NCBI RefSeq assembly: GCF_003112675.1
Contig: NZ_BFAY01000011.1
Location: 434,001 to 498,000 of the forward strand
Length of the DNA: 64,000 bases
From: Leptospira johnsonii
Lineage (GTDB): Bacteria; Spirochaetota; Leptospiria; Leptospirales; Leptospiraceae
Reading direction: 5' to 3'
A program made the position numbers and the translations under genes. The notes under the pieces are model-generated. The model saw nothing but the letters and a program-made list of their open reading frames with translations. It was not told the origin of the DNA and did not search any database. This document shows, piece by piece, positions 8,952 to 18,602 of the stretch (positions are counted from its first letter, which is position 1; the number at the start of each line of letters is the position of its first letter).

Positions 8952-9509
8952 TTAAAGTTTAAATCCGCCGAACAAAGGAATTCCCTTTCTTCCCAAAAGT
9001 ATCCCTTCCAAATCCTTGGGAGGAGTATAACGTAGAATGTTCGCGAATAGATGCGTAGGAATATGATCCGCCCAGTTCGGTACGGATTGGAAGAATGGGT
9101 CCCAATGTAAGGAGTCCGATTCCTCCTCTTCTGTCCAAACAATCTCTTTTCCTGAAAATTCCTCAAACCAAGACTTTAAAGAATTAAGTAAATTCGATTT
9201 ATTTAAAATACTGATCCCTTTTGGGAAATCCAGAAGGTATTTAGGGTGATATTTTGTCTGGCAGGACTCGTTGGAACAGATGATATCCCTAACTTCTTCC
9301 AAGAAACCGGCCCAATCTCTGAGCCTTCCTCTGGATTTGGACCAAGGAGTTTTGCTGATTACGCCGCATTCAGGACAAATACATACAGGAGTAAGAGTTA
9401 CTCCTTTAAGAGAGAGTATCGGCCCCTCTTTGGGAGGATAAGATAATGATTCTTGGATCAAATAATCGGAGCTAGGTTCCATAGTACCTACTGAATCCAG
9501 TCCACTCAT
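8952..9509 (-). CDS. Cys-motif protein of unknown function
   Basis: A 185-residue soluble protein with a possible zinc site formed by CICPECG and, ~35 residues later, CSNESC. The remainder is Trp- and acid-rich (WFEEF, WTEEEESDSLHWDP) and ends in GIPLFGGFKL. No signal peptide, membrane segment or known family was seen. It lies convergent to ribF with ~95 bp between the stops. It may be a nucleic-acid or protein-interaction module, but nothing in the sequence proves that. Confidence 0.65.
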   Translation of the reverse strand: MSGLDSVGTMEPSSDYLIQESLSYPPKEGPILSLKGVTLTPVCICPECGVISKTPWSKSRGRLRDWAGFLEEVRDIICSNESCQTKYHPKYLLDFPKGISILNKSNLLNSLKSWFEEFSGKEIVWTEEEESDSLHWDPFFQSVPNWADHIPTHLFANILRYTPPKDLEGILLGRKGIPLFGGFKL

Positions 9510-9524
9510 TCGATTTTCCTCTTA

Positions 9525-9571
9525 GGCGCGACGGAGCGTTAGTCGCGTCAATCCTATATACAATGTCGTCT
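9525..9571. repeat. Overlapping inverted repeats in the intergenic region before the SpoIIE pair
   Basis: CGCGAC and GTCGCG flank nine bases just left of centre, and GCGTTAG is matched by CTAACGC about 27 bases further on. The two stems overlap, so only one can form at a time. They lie between the divergent gene at 8952-9509 and the phosphatase at 9728. They could be an operator or an alternative-fold leader; no T-run follows either. Confidence 0.35.
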
Positions 9572-9727
9572 AACGCAATCTATTTTCTTAATAAACAAAT
9601 CCTAATTTTCCGGGATTTTGATCTTTCTAAAAACTGCAGTTTTTCGGCACAAAAAGGTCCGTCGACAAGTCATTCGGGATTGATTCCGAATTAGGACCCG
9701 GTTAGGATGCCTCGAAGCGTCGGGCCT

Positions 9728-11473
9728 ATGAATTATTACCTTTTTCTGCCAATAAGCGCTCTTATCATAAATACTCTTCTTATTTCATATGTTTTCGCGA
9801 GAAGGTTCCGAAGCGCAGTCATTCGGGATTTTTTACGATTCGTTCTATTCTTAAATCTCTGGCTGGTTTCTTATATTTTATATTGGAGCATGCTTCCACC
9901 GGAATGGATGACTCCAATTTTTAAACTTTCCTGTTTTACCTGGATCCCTGTCGGCCTTCTATTCTTAGAAACGGTATATAGATTTTTAAACATTCGTTCG
10001 ACAATCCTTCTCCCATTCTTTCGTTTTTCTGTAGTGCTAACTATTTTTCTGACCGCTTCTACCAATTGGATCATCAAGGGCTCTATCTTGTACGATTGGG
10101 GTTATGAATTGGAACCTGGGATTTTGTTCGTTCCGTTCAGTTCGGTCGCAGTCAGCGGTCCTGCGATCTGGGGGCTCTATCTTCTTATAAAAGAAAGATT
10201 GAGAACAAAACAAAGAAAGATCAAACAACAACTGAATTACTGGATCTTGGGGACAACGATCGCTCTAGGAATCAGCGCTTATACTGAATTATTCAACTTA
10301 GACGGACAAGGCAGATTTTTATTCGTTCCATTGAGTCCGGCTGCGATCAGCATACAGGCGTTCTTCATTTTTGTGGCGATCACACGTTATGGATTTTTAA
10401 ATATCAGTTTGGAAAGGATCGCAGTAGAATTATTCCGAGACATTCACGACGGGATCATTCTTACAAAGGAAAATCACGAATTCTTTTTTGCAAACCAGGC
10501 AGCAATCGCTATCTTGGACGGCTCTCCTTCTAGAGAAGGCCTATTCAAACCGGAATGGCATTTTGCAAATTATAGAGAAGAGCAGGATCATATCCCCAGA
10601 GACTACCAATTAATAGGCCACTCAGCTTTGCAGTTCATAGAACTCACAGTCTCCGAGATCAAGATCACAGAGAATGAATCCGGAACCTTGTATTTATTGC
10701 GAGACATCACTGAAAAAAAGGCAGCTCAAGAAAAGATCCACCAATTATATTCACAAATCGTAAACGACTTGGAGATTGCGAGAGTAACACAAGCCTCTAT
10801 CATCACCCAAAAGTTTCCGGACAAAGGTTCTTATCGGATCCATTCTTTTTTCCAGCCCATAGACAAGGTGGGCGGGGACATGTTGAGAGTGATAGAACAT
10901 CCTGGAGAAAGAGTAGATATCCTATTCGCAGATGTTTCCGGTCACGGGATCGCCTCTGCGATGGTAGGAGGAATGCTCTCGATCGCCTTCCAGATCATTT
11001 CGGAGAAAAAACTTTCTCCCAAGGAAAGTTTGTTCGAGATCCACGAAATGCTCTCCAAGGTGGTGCTGCATCATCATATCTCAGCGGTATATGCCAGTTT
11101 TTATCCGCAGGAGAATAGAGTCCGATTCTCTTACGCAGGACATCATCCAATGCTTGTTTTCAGAGGAGGAAAAATTTATCCTTTGGAAGGAGAAGGTAGG
11201 ATCTTACTAGCAGTTAAGGAATTACATCTAAACGATTATCATTTTGATCTGCTATCTTCCGACAGATTATTATTCTATTCTGACGGTTTGTACGAGGTTA
11301 AGAATGATCTAGGAGAAATTTTCGGTTACGACGAATTCTTAGACTGGATCCAAGGAATGGCGGACAGAGACACTCGCTCTCTATTAGAAGCAGCTCATCG
11401 AAAGGCATTAGAATTCGGGAACGGAAAACATAACGACGATCTGGCAATGTTGGCCTTGGAGATCGGACCGTGA
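9728..11473 (+). CDS. Membrane-bound SpoIIE-family protein phosphatase (first of tandem pair)
   Basis: About 581 residues: an N-terminal sensor of seven membrane segments (about 1-230, similar to histidine-kinase-type 7TM modules), a PAS-like segment ending in LLRDITEKK, a short coiled coil, and a C-terminal PP2C/SpoIIE domain with VGGDM, FADVSGHGIASAMVGGM and LLFYSDGLYEV, which hold the metal-binding aspartates. It should dephosphorylate a STAS antagonist in a partner-switching pathway. The start at 9728 (MNYYLFLP) is preferred over 9707 because it aligns with the N-terminus of the paralogue that follows. The gene overlaps that paralogue by 4 bp. Confidence 0.9.
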   Translation: MNYYLFLPISALIINTLLISYVFARRFRSAVIRDFLRFVLFLNLWLVSYILYWSMLPPEWMTPIFKLSCFTWIPVGLLFLETVYRFLNIRSTILLPFFRFSVVLTIFLTASTNWIIKGSILYDWGYELEPGILFVPFSSVAVSGPAIWGLYLLIKERLRTKQRKIKQQLNYWILGTTIALGISAYTELFNLDGQGRFLFVPLSPAAISIQAFFIFVAITRYGFLNISLERIAVELFRDIHDGIILTKENHEFFFANQAAIAILDGSPSREGLFKPEWHFANYREEQDHIPRDYQLIGHSALQFIELTVSEIKITENESGTLYLLRDITEKKAAQEKIHQLYSQIVNDLEIARVTQASIITQKFPDKGSYRIHSFFQPIDKVGGDMLRVIEHPGERVDILFADVSGHGIASAMVGGMLSIAFQIISEKKLSPKESLFEIHEMLSKVVLHHHISAVYASFYPQENRVRFSYAGHHPMLVFRGGKIYPLEGEGRILLAVKELHLNDYHFDLLSSDRLLFYSDGLYEVKNDLGEIFGYDEFLDWIQGMADRDTRSLLEAAHRKALEFGNGKHNDDLAMLALEIGP

Positions 11474-13260
11474 ACCCATATCTCATTCTTCCATTATTTG
11501 CGTTATTCATCAACCTCTGGTTATTCACCTATGTTTTAGCCTTAAAAGGAAAACATAGAGTAGTTCATTTATATCTTTTATACTCCGGAGCATTAAGTCT
11601 CTGGATCATTTCCATAATTCTATATTGGTCCTTTTTACCTTTCCATTGGATGACCTGGGTATTTAAGATCAGCTCCATATCCTGGTTAATAGTTGGTCCC
11701 TTATTTTTAGAGTTCGTATTCGCATTCTTATCAAAAAATCCGAATATAGTTTTGTATCTTTTACGTGGATTGGCTCTCGCGATCTTCCCGGTCACATTGA
11801 CGACAGATTGGATCATAGCCGGAGTTGAAAGAAAATACTGGGGCGACATGCTCGTCCAAGGTCCACTTTACGTATATGGGATCAATTTACTTACGGTTTC
11901 TCCACCTGTGTATGCGATCTATCTTTTGCTTTTCGAATCTAGAAAAGAAGAGATCGGATTCAGAAAACAATGTTATCTATTGGCATTCGGAACATTTCTT
12001 TCCTCTGTGCTTGGATTTTTGACCACAGTACTTCCTAGAATCTTATCACAAGGAGATCTAAATTATCCTCCTTTAAGTGGAAGTGTAAGTGTGATCCAAT
12101 CCGCCTGTGTATTCATTGCGATCGCAAAATACGGCTTTTTAGAGATCCGATTGGAAAAGATAGCACTCCAATTGTATGCAAAGCTCAGAGAAGGAGTGAT
12201 CCTATTATCCGCTTCCGACGACTTGTTATATTGGAACGAAAGCGCAAAGGAAATGTTAGGTTTTCCTAAAATAGCGGCCACTCCGGAGAAACTGGATCTA
12301 GGAAAATTCCTGGAAGGATTTACTAGAAGACCCTTCTCCAGAATGGACTTCAAAAGAAAATTTTCAGAAATCAAACCGGTCGTTTCGGAAGAAGATATTC
12401 TCCCCTCCTCCGATTCAGTATATTTAGAAGTTTCCAAATCGGAAATCCCGATCTCGGGAAGAGATCTAGGTAGAGTGTATGTTCTCAGAGACATTACTGA
12501 AAAGAAAGAAGCCTCTGAAAGGATCAATATGCTCTACTCAAGGGTGATCCAAGATCTGGATATAGCAAGAGAAGTACAGAACACGATCACTACTCGCGAC
12601 TTTCCTTCTTCCGATAAATTTAAAATATTCTCCTATTTCCGTCCTTACGATCGAGTAGGAGGAGATGTTCTGAATTGTTCCGAAAGTGCGGATGGAAGTC
12701 TGGAGATCTTATTCGCGGATGTTTCAGGACATGGGATCTCCTCCGCGATGGTCGCCGCAATGGCATCCATCTCCTTCAACGTATTTTCCAGAAAAGGAAA
12801 CAAACCTAAAGAGGGTCTATTGTTCACAAACGACCTACTTTCTTCCGTGGTGACCCAACATTTTATCTCTGCGGTTTTCCTTAGATACGATCCATATACA
12901 AGAATATTAGAATATAGTTATGCAGGTCACCATGCAGGGCTTCTTCTCAGAGACGGAAAGACAACTGATCTGCAAGGAAAAGGAGGGGTCTTACTCGCCG
13001 TAGGAACTCCTATCTTGGAGGACTTCCGTATACAACTCCAGCCCGGAGATAGGGTATTATTGTATTCTGACGGTTTATTCGAGGTCAGAGGATCTAAAGG
13101 AATCCCAATGGGTAACACAACACTTGTGGAAGCGGTAAAAAAACTATCTTACCAGGATTCCGACAGTCTGATCCGCTCCTTAGTATCCTATTCGGAATCC
13201 TTCGGAGACGGGATCATGACGGACGATCTAACCTTATTCTGTTTAGAAATTACAGGCTAA
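11470..13260 (+). CDS. Membrane-bound SpoIIE-family protein phosphatase (second of tandem pair)
   Basis: A 596-residue paralogue of the preceding gene with the same architecture: 7TM N-terminus (about 1-230), PAS-like segment ending VLRDITEKK, coiled coil, and SpoIIE catalytic domain (VGGDVL, FADVSGHGISSAMVAAM, VLLYSDGLFEV). It starts at GTG 11470, inside the stop of the first gene, so the two are translationally coupled. Differences are concentrated in the membrane sensor and PAS segments, suggesting different signals feeding a common target. It converges on the gene at 13262 with one base between the stops. Confidence 0.9.
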   Translation: MNPYLILPLFALFINLWLFTYVLALKGKHRVVHLYLLYSGALSLWIISIILYWSFLPFHWMTWVFKISSISWLIVGPLFLEFVFAFLSKNPNIVLYLLRGLALAIFPVTLTTDWIIAGVERKYWGDMLVQGPLYVYGINLLTVSPPVYAIYLLLFESRKEEIGFRKQCYLLAFGTFLSSVLGFLTTVLPRILSQGDLNYPPLSGSVSVIQSACVFIAIAKYGFLEIRLEKIALQLYAKLREGVILLSASDDLLYWNESAKEMLGFPKIAATPEKLDLGKFLEGFTRRPFSRMDFKRKFSEIKPVVSEEDILPSSDSVYLEVSKSEIPISGRDLGRVYVLRDITEKKEASERINMLYSRVIQDLDIAREVQNTITTRDFPSSDKFKIFSYFRPYDRVGGDVLNCSESADGSLEILFADVSGHGISSAMVAAMASISFNVFSRKGNKPKEGLLFTNDLLSSVVTQHFISAVFLRYDPYTRILEYSYAGHHAGLLLRDGKTTDLQGKGGVLLAVGTPILEDFRIQLQPGDRVLLYSDGLFEVRGSKGIPMGNTTLVEAVKKLSYQDSDSLIRSLVSYSESFGDGIMTDDLTLFCLEITG

Positions 13261-13261
13261 A

Positions 13262-14230
13262 TTAAACTGCGAGAGAGTCGGCCTGCTCTTTTACTTTTTC
13301 CAAGAAAGGAAGAAATTCATCCAGAACGGCAGGGATCTCATACTCGATAATATCTCCTGCACGAATGATGTCTTTTTCTTCTAGCGCCAAAGCTACAGAC
13401 GCAAGAGTATCGTTTAAGTCGTTCGTTTTTTCTTCAAAACTTCTTTCCGCAATTTGGATCTTGGAGAAGTCCATGCCGGGAAGTTTTTGTCTCAAAGTAA
13501 TAAACGAAGTCAGAAGAACGTTGATCTGAGAAACCGACTGAGTAAGAAGATGTGTTGCCACTTCGTCTTTTCCAGCTTGATAACTTTCGTTTACTTTCAC
13601 AAAACTTTCTTTCAAAGCAGGAACAGCCTTGATGAAAGTATCTAAAATTTCTCTTAAAGTAGGAAGTTCAAGATCTAGAACGGACGCTCTTGCTACCAGA
13701 TCCATTACGAATAATTTTAGGTCTCTCAGGTATTCCAAAAATTCTTCGATGGCGGTTGTCCCGTCCAGTTTGTAAGAATTACGACTCAATGCATCCAGGA
13801 TCTCGCTCACAGTGGAACCTGTACCCATCGGTTTGATCTGGTCGTATTTCAGTTTTAAAAGTTTGCCTGCGGATTCCAAAAGACTGCGGATCCATTCTAT
13901 CCCGTCCCCTAGTTCCTTGGATTCTTTTTCGGTCAAAGAATCCCTTCCAAGCAAAGTAGTTCCCACCTTATCCACATAGGAATCCAATTCATGGAGAGAA
14001 CTGATCAGAATATCCAATTCTTCTCCTACGAAAAATTCCATCTTGGAAGCGTTTGAAATGGAAGAATCACGCATCGTGTTCTGGGTAAATTCCTCCCCAT
14101 CCACAACGCAGGATAATAAAAACTTACCGTTAGTCTCCACCCATCGACGTACAGCGTCGAAAACCTCTCCGAGGCTCTGTTCATTTTCGATGACGCTTTC
14201 CAATTTTTGCTCGTTTACGAATATTTCCAC
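13262..14230 (-). CDS. Uncharacterised helical protein downstream of fliD
   Basis: A 322-residue cytosolic protein, GTG start at 14230 with a strong GGAGGA ribosome binding site. It starts with a short ubiquitin-like stretch (MEIFVNEQKL; FLLSCVVDGEEF) and is then almost wholly helical, with heptad-like LESAGKLLKLKY and LREILDTFIKAVPALKESF. It lies 30 bp downstream of fliD in the same direction, so it is probably co-transcribed. A chaperone or assembly factor for flagellar export is a reasonable guess from position and fold class, but no FliS or FliT motif was recognised. Confidence 0.75.
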   Translation of the reverse strand: MEIFVNEQKLESVIENEQSLGEVFDAVRRWVETNGKFLLSCVVDGEEFTQNTMRDSSISNASKMEFFVGEELDILISSLHELDSYVDKVGTTLLGRDSLTEKESKELGDGIEWIRSLLESAGKLLKLKYDQIKPMGTGSTVSEILDALSRNSYKLDGTTAIEEFLEYLRDLKLFVMDLVARASVLDLELPTLREILDTFIKAVPALKESFVKVNESYQAGKDEVATHLLTQSVSQINVLLTSFITLRQKLPGMDFSKIQIAERSFEEKTNDLNDTLASVALALEEKDIIRAGDIIEYEIPAVLDEFLPFLEKVKEQADSLAV

Positions 14231-14260
14231 GGTGATTCCTCCGTTTATATTATAATTCCT

Positions 14261-16204
14261 TTATTTATCGTCTCCGCCTTGTCCCCTACTGAGATTATTG
14301 TTCAGATAGGAACCAACGGCTTTATTTCTACCCACACCCTGCTCCATATATAGGAACTTCTCTTTGAGCTTTTTTTCATAACTCATCAGGTGGGATTCGA
14401 AATTTTTGATCTTCTTATTATTATCGGAAACTTGTTCTTCCAATAACTTGATCTTGCTTGTTACCAGTCCACCAGCGAACTGAGTATAAGGTTTTAAATG
14501 TTCAACCAGGTTTACACCTACTCCGGTGTCCATTCTGGCGTCGGAATTCGTATCCTGAGCGAACAAATGGCGGACCGCATCCGGATTTTCCGCAAGTTTC
14601 GCGGCCAATTTCGCTTCGTCCAGTGACAAAAGGCCTTCTTGAATATCGGCCCATTTACTTCCGACTTCTCCTGTTGAAATTCCAACATCGGAAAGAGTCC
14701 TGATCTCCGAATTCGGAAAAGCAGGAAAAGAAGAAGTGGTCACTGTTTTCATACCTGCAACCAAACGGATGACGGAATTTTCTCCAGCCAAAATACCCGT
14801 TTTAGTTTTTCCTTCCCAGAAGGATCTGGCGATATCCGGATCTTCCAGTTTAGAATCGCTGATCCCACCTTCTCTATTGACTGCGGTTGCGTCTTTGGAG
14901 TATTTTAGAACATTATTATATGCTTCTATAAATTCCTTGATCATACGGATCCCTTTTGCAGAATCCACTTTGATATCTACTGTGGCTGGACCACCTTCGC
15001 TCTTCTTGTTCAGGTTCAGAAGAACTCCGTCCAAAACATCGGTAAGTCCCTCGTTTTTAGGCCGAGTGATCTCTATTCCGTCTACTGTAAAGACCGCATC
15101 CTTAGCTTCTACAATGGTCTTTGCGGGCTTCGCTCCGTTAAACTCCGAAGGAAGAACGAATCTAAAATTGGAGAATTCCTTCTCCTTTCCAGTTTGGTTG
15201 ATTACGATTACCTTATGGATCTTTTTGCCATCCATATTAGACTTGAAGGTAATACGGATCTTTCCTTCCTTATGATAAGCCTGCTCTAAGAATACTTTAT
15301 CCTGCTCGTCCTGATCATAGAGTACACCTAGCGAGATCGTTTCTCCTTCTTCCAAAGGTTCGGAAAGAGTGGCTTCAATTCTTGCGCCCTTCTTCCCTTC
15401 TCTTGCGTCCATGTGGAACTGAAATGCTTGTTTAGAACTTAATTTGATCTTAGAAGGTTCTTTTTTCTCAGGATCTGCTGCGATAAATATTGGTTTTGCG
15501 GTAGCGCTCATACCGTATTTATTCGGCTGAAAAGGATTCGTTTGGCTCGATTCCCAAGGAAGATAAAAATACTGAGGAGGATCCTGAGGAAGCATTCCTC
15601 CCACAAGAGAAGCCCCCTTGAGCACACCGTTCGGATCGTCGAACTTCAATTGATTGTCTTTGCCGGACTGAGCAGCAGCTAACGTAAGAACCGTCTTATC
15701 CTGATCCACTTTTACAAGCGTAGGCTGAACGATCCCTGCAGCGGCAGTGCGAATTGTAAGATATAGATCTCGAATGGTCCCACCTTGGAACTCGATCTCC
15801 TTCTCTATCTCTCCCGAAATAATTTTAAAAGTTCCAGCAAGTATCTTTCTTTCCGAATCGATAGGATCGCCTGAGATCTGATGGAATGTAGCAAGCTCTT
15901 TCACTTCTATCTTACGTTTACCGCTGTTTGCAGAACGCGCAGCATCTCCGGTGATCACACCTTCCGGATCGGAAACGATCGACTTAGTAGCGAAAGGAGC
16001 CGTAAAAGAAATAATTTCTCTAGTTTTGTTTTGGAGGTCTGTAGTAAGAGTTTTAAGATCGGACCATGCTTTGACCTGAGCCTGATTGAAACCGTTTTGT
16101 TTTTCCAAACGGCGAATCGGCTTTGCTTCCAGCTCTACCAGTTTTTTTACGATTTGGTTCGTATCCTGGCCGGAACTCAGTCCCGGAATAGAGAATGCGG
16201 GCAT
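14261..16204 (-). CDS. fliD: Flagellar filament cap protein FliD (hook-associated protein 2)
   Basis: A 647-residue protein forming the cap at the end of the filament and helping flagellin polymerise; in Leptospira the flagella are periplasmic. The N-terminal FliD_N region (SIPGLSSGQDTNQIVKKLVELEAKPIRRLE) and C-terminal FliD_C region (IRTLSDVGISTG; LLSLDEAKLAAKLAENPDAVRHLF; coiled-coil end with YLNNNL) are clear, with a long variable middle. The start is firm because AAGGAGGGG precedes the ATG at 16204. It has no secretion signal peptide, as expected for export through the flagellar apparatus. Confidence 0.95.
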   Translation of the reverse strand: MPAFSIPGLSSGQDTNQIVKKLVELEAKPIRRLEKQNGFNQAQVKAWSDLKTLTTDLQNKTREIISFTAPFATKSIVSDPEGVITGDAARSANSGKRKIEVKELATFHQISGDPIDSERKILAGTFKIISGEIEKEIEFQGGTIRDLYLTIRTAAAGIVQPTLVKVDQDKTVLTLAAAQSGKDNQLKFDDPNGVLKGASLVGGMLPQDPPQYFYLPWESSQTNPFQPNKYGMSATAKPIFIAADPEKKEPSKIKLSSKQAFQFHMDAREGKKGARIEATLSEPLEEGETISLGVLYDQDEQDKVFLEQAYHKEGKIRITFKSNMDGKKIHKVIVINQTGKEKEFSNFRFVLPSEFNGAKPAKTIVEAKDAVFTVDGIEITRPKNEGLTDVLDGVLLNLNKKSEGGPATVDIKVDSAKGIRMIKEFIEAYNNVLKYSKDATAVNREGGISDSKLEDPDIARSFWEGKTKTGILAGENSVIRLVAGMKTVTTSSFPAFPNSEIRTLSDVGISTGEVGSKWADIQEGLLSLDEAKLAAKLAENPDAVRHLFAQDTNSDARMDTGVGVNLVEHLKPYTQFAGGLVTSKIKLLEEQVSDNNKKIKNFESHLMSYEKKLKEKFLYMEQGVGRNKAVGSYLNNNLSRGQGGDDK

Positions 16205-16250
16205 AGTCCCCTCCTTCTAATCCCATCGACCGATTTCCTAAAAGTATAAG

Positions 16251-16271
16251 GCCAAAAATGGCTTTTTTGGC
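16251..16271 (-). terminator. Candidate hairpin terminator after acyl-CoA dehydrogenase
   Basis: On the minus strand GCCAAAAA and TTTTTGGC form an 8-bp stem around a five-base loop, three bases beyond the dehydrogenase stop. The stem itself supplies the T-rich 3' arm, and no further T-run follows. It would separate the dehydrogenase transcript from fliD. Confidence 0.45.
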
Positions 16272-16273
16272 TG

Positions 16274-18034
16274 CTAAACTGCCTGCCTGGCCGAAATTTT
16301 AACCCTAAGCTTAGCCTTAAGTCCTTCCATATAACCCAAGCTATCTAGATTATACTCTTCTACATGTGAAAGTCTTTCTGGTCGAAGCTCTTCAGGAATA
16401 CGAAGAGTGGAACGATAGAATAACAATCCGGAAAGAAGTCTGGCGCTTGCCCAAACGATCTCATCCGCAGTTTCTTCCCTTTCTTCGGAAGTTGAAAGTT
16501 CTTTATACATCACAACTGCTTCTTGGAAACCGTCCCAAACATCCGAAAGAACCTTGGTATCTTCCGTTGGGAAATGGGACCATTCGTTATCAATATATTC
16601 TCTTAAGAAACCATGACCGCTCATTCCAGTAACGATCCCACCAATACTCGCATTGACTTGGATCTGAGAAGTCCCGTCATAGATAGTAGTGATCCTTGAG
16701 TCCCTATAAATTCTGGAGACATCGTAATCTTCTGTGAAGCCTGCTCCTCCATGAAGTTGGACCGCATCACCTGCGATTTTCACACAAGACTCGGAACAGT
16801 AAAACTTGGAAATAGGTGTAAGTATTCCGGCTAACTTTTCCCAATATTTCAGGACCACGTCGGATTTTAGATCTCTTTCTGTGGCGCCTTTTTCTTTCAG
16901 ATGATCTCCTCTGAAATAATACAGATCCATGGCTCTCGCTCCTTCTAACATCAGACAACGCATTGCCATGGTTTCTCTTTCCATTCTGTGAAGGATTTTA
17001 CGGACTGCTGGAATTGTTCCGATCGGCTTTCCGAATTGTATTCTTTCTGAAGTGTATTTTTTAGTTTCGGCTAACGCTGCTTGCGCGATCCCAACCCCTT
17101 GTTGGGAAATTCCCATACGGGCACCGTTCAACATTCCCATCGTATGTTTGATGAGTCCGTGACCTTCTTCTCCGATCAAGATCCCTGGAGTATTTTCTAA
17201 AACGATCTCACAAGTTGGAGAACAATGTAAACCCATCTTCTTTTCTATTCCGGCAACTTGTACATCTTTGGATTGGACCAAGAAGAAAGAAAGCCCTCTA
17301 GCCCCACTTCCAGGATTCCCTGTCCGAGCGAGTAACAAAAGGATCGCAGGAATTTCTCCAGTGCCACAGCCTTGGGTGATAAATCTTTTGGTTCCATTTA
17401 ATAGGTAAATATTTCCTTCTTTATGAGTAGCTTTAGTGCGAAGTCCAGGCAGATCGGAACCATGATCTGGTTCTGTGAGTCCCATGGCGCAGGCAAATTC
17501 TCCTGCTGCCAAACGAGGCAACCATTCCTCTTTTAATTCTTCGCTTCCGTTCTTTTCTACGATTTCGGCTAAGTTTACACAACCGATGGAGATACAAACG
17601 GATGCATCCACTCTATATAATATTTCGCTAAAGAATGCCCTAACAGTCCAAGGAACTCCTAGACCGCCGTATTTTCTTGAAAAACCTGTGGGTTGTAATC
17701 CTGCATCCCTTGCCTTTCGGACAATCTCCAATAGTTTTTCGGGGAATACTACTTTTCCATTCTCGAATTTTACCCCGACTTTGTCCAATTCGGCCACATA
17801 AGGAGCGATCTCTTTTCCTGCAAATTCTCCCACTGAGTCAAGTAATGTTTTATAATATTCTAATGCTTCCTCGTGAGTAGAAGGTGCAGCTGCAAATCTT
17901 TCGTCTCCGGCCTTATATTTTGCGGCATCTACAAATCCGCCCTCGTAGGAATCTACGATTTCCTTCCAATTGATAATATGATCGAAATGTAACCTCAGGT
18001 CGGATACATCGTTAAAGTAGTTATTTTGCAGCAT
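16274..18034 (-). CDS. Acyl-CoA dehydrogenase family protein
   Basis: A 586-residue FAD enzyme of the long bacterial subgroup. It should oxidise an acyl-CoA to the 2-enoyl-CoA, passing electrons to ETF. Seen motifs: AMGLTEPDHGSD and KRFITQGCGTG (FAD/substrate binding), RIQFGKPIGTIPAVR, and VQLHGGAGFTEDYDVSRIYRD followed by IYDGTSQIQ. Many acyl-CoA dehydrogenases have YEGT at that last position, with Glu as catalytic base; here it is Asp, so the base may be Asp or lie elsewhere. The substrate is not clear. An AAGGAA sequence precedes the ATG. The gene stands alone between fliD and the kinase system. Confidence 0.9.
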   Translation of the reverse strand: MLQNNYFNDVSDLRLHFDHIINWKEIVDSYEGGFVDAAKYKAGDERFAAAPSTHEEALEYYKTLLDSVGEFAGKEIAPYVAELDKVGVKFENGKVVFPEKLLEIVRKARDAGLQPTGFSRKYGGLGVPWTVRAFFSEILYRVDASVCISIGCVNLAEIVEKNGSEELKEEWLPRLAAGEFACAMGLTEPDHGSDLPGLRTKATHKEGNIYLLNGTKRFITQGCGTGEIPAILLLLARTGNPGSGARGLSFFLVQSKDVQVAGIEKKMGLHCSPTCEIVLENTPGILIGEEGHGLIKHTMGMLNGARMGISQQGVGIAQAALAETKKYTSERIQFGKPIGTIPAVRKILHRMERETMAMRCLMLEGARAMDLYYFRGDHLKEKGATERDLKSDVVLKYWEKLAGILTPISKFYCSESCVKIAGDAVQLHGGAGFTEDYDVSRIYRDSRITTIYDGTSQIQVNASIGGIVTGMSGHGFLREYIDNEWSHFPTEDTKVLSDVWDGFQEAVVMYKELSTSEEREETADEIVWASARLLSGLLFYRSTLRIPEELRPERLSHVEEYNLDSLGYMEGLKAKLRVKISARQAV

Positions 18035-18194
18035 GATGAGAAGATTCCTTTAAGAGATAATAAAGTATCTTCTTAGAAAGAGAAAGGTCAATTCGTTTTC
18101 AAGATGGATAGATCCGAGTGAACCAGTGTTAGTTTGAAGGGCAAAATATCGATGGATGAATTTGTTTCTTGAAATGATTTTCGTAACGTTCGCT

Positions 18195-18602
18195 CTAATT
18201 CAGATTACAACAAACACGAACGGCTTCCATTAGTTTGTTCACATCCCAAGGTTTAGGGATCACAGTATAAGTCCCCGCCTCTCGTTTGACCCTATCCACC
18301 GCGGCAGCATCTACATGTCCTGTAATCAGAATGGATCGGATCTGAGGGTATTTTTGGTGAACCAAAATTAAAAACTCGTCCCCCTTTATCCCCGGCATCA
18401 ACCAATCGGAAAGGATCAGGATCACGTTCACACCTGCACCTACTAGATCGTCTATGACTTCCATAGCTTCTTCCGCATTTAAGGCAGTTTCGTATTGGAA
18501 TAAATTTCCGAGCTGCTTCTTTAATTCCTTCTGTAAGGTAATTAAGATGATCGCCTCGTCATCCACACAAAGGATCGCATTCTGTGATGTTTCAGTTTCC
18601 AA
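18195..18602 (-). CDS. Response regulator, receiver domain only
   Basis: About 135 residues of a single receiver domain: CVDDEAIIL acidic pocket, phospho-acceptor Asp in [11 protein letters not shown], Thr in SILITGH, and Lys in PKPWD. There is no output domain, so it acts through protein contacts or as a phosphate relay. The start is TTG at 18602, overlapping the kinase stop by 11 bp, with AGAGGA seven bases upstream. A longer frame to 18674 exists but would overlap the kinase more and lacks a start with a ribosome binding site. It is almost certainly the partner of the kinase upstream. Confidence 0.85.
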   Translation of the reverse strand: METETSQNAILCVDDEAIILITLQKELKKQLGNLFQYETALNAEEAMEVIDDLVGAGVNVILILSDWLMPGIKGDEFLILVHQKYPQIRSILITGHVDAAAVDRVKREAGTYTVIPKPWDVNKLMEAVRVCCNLN

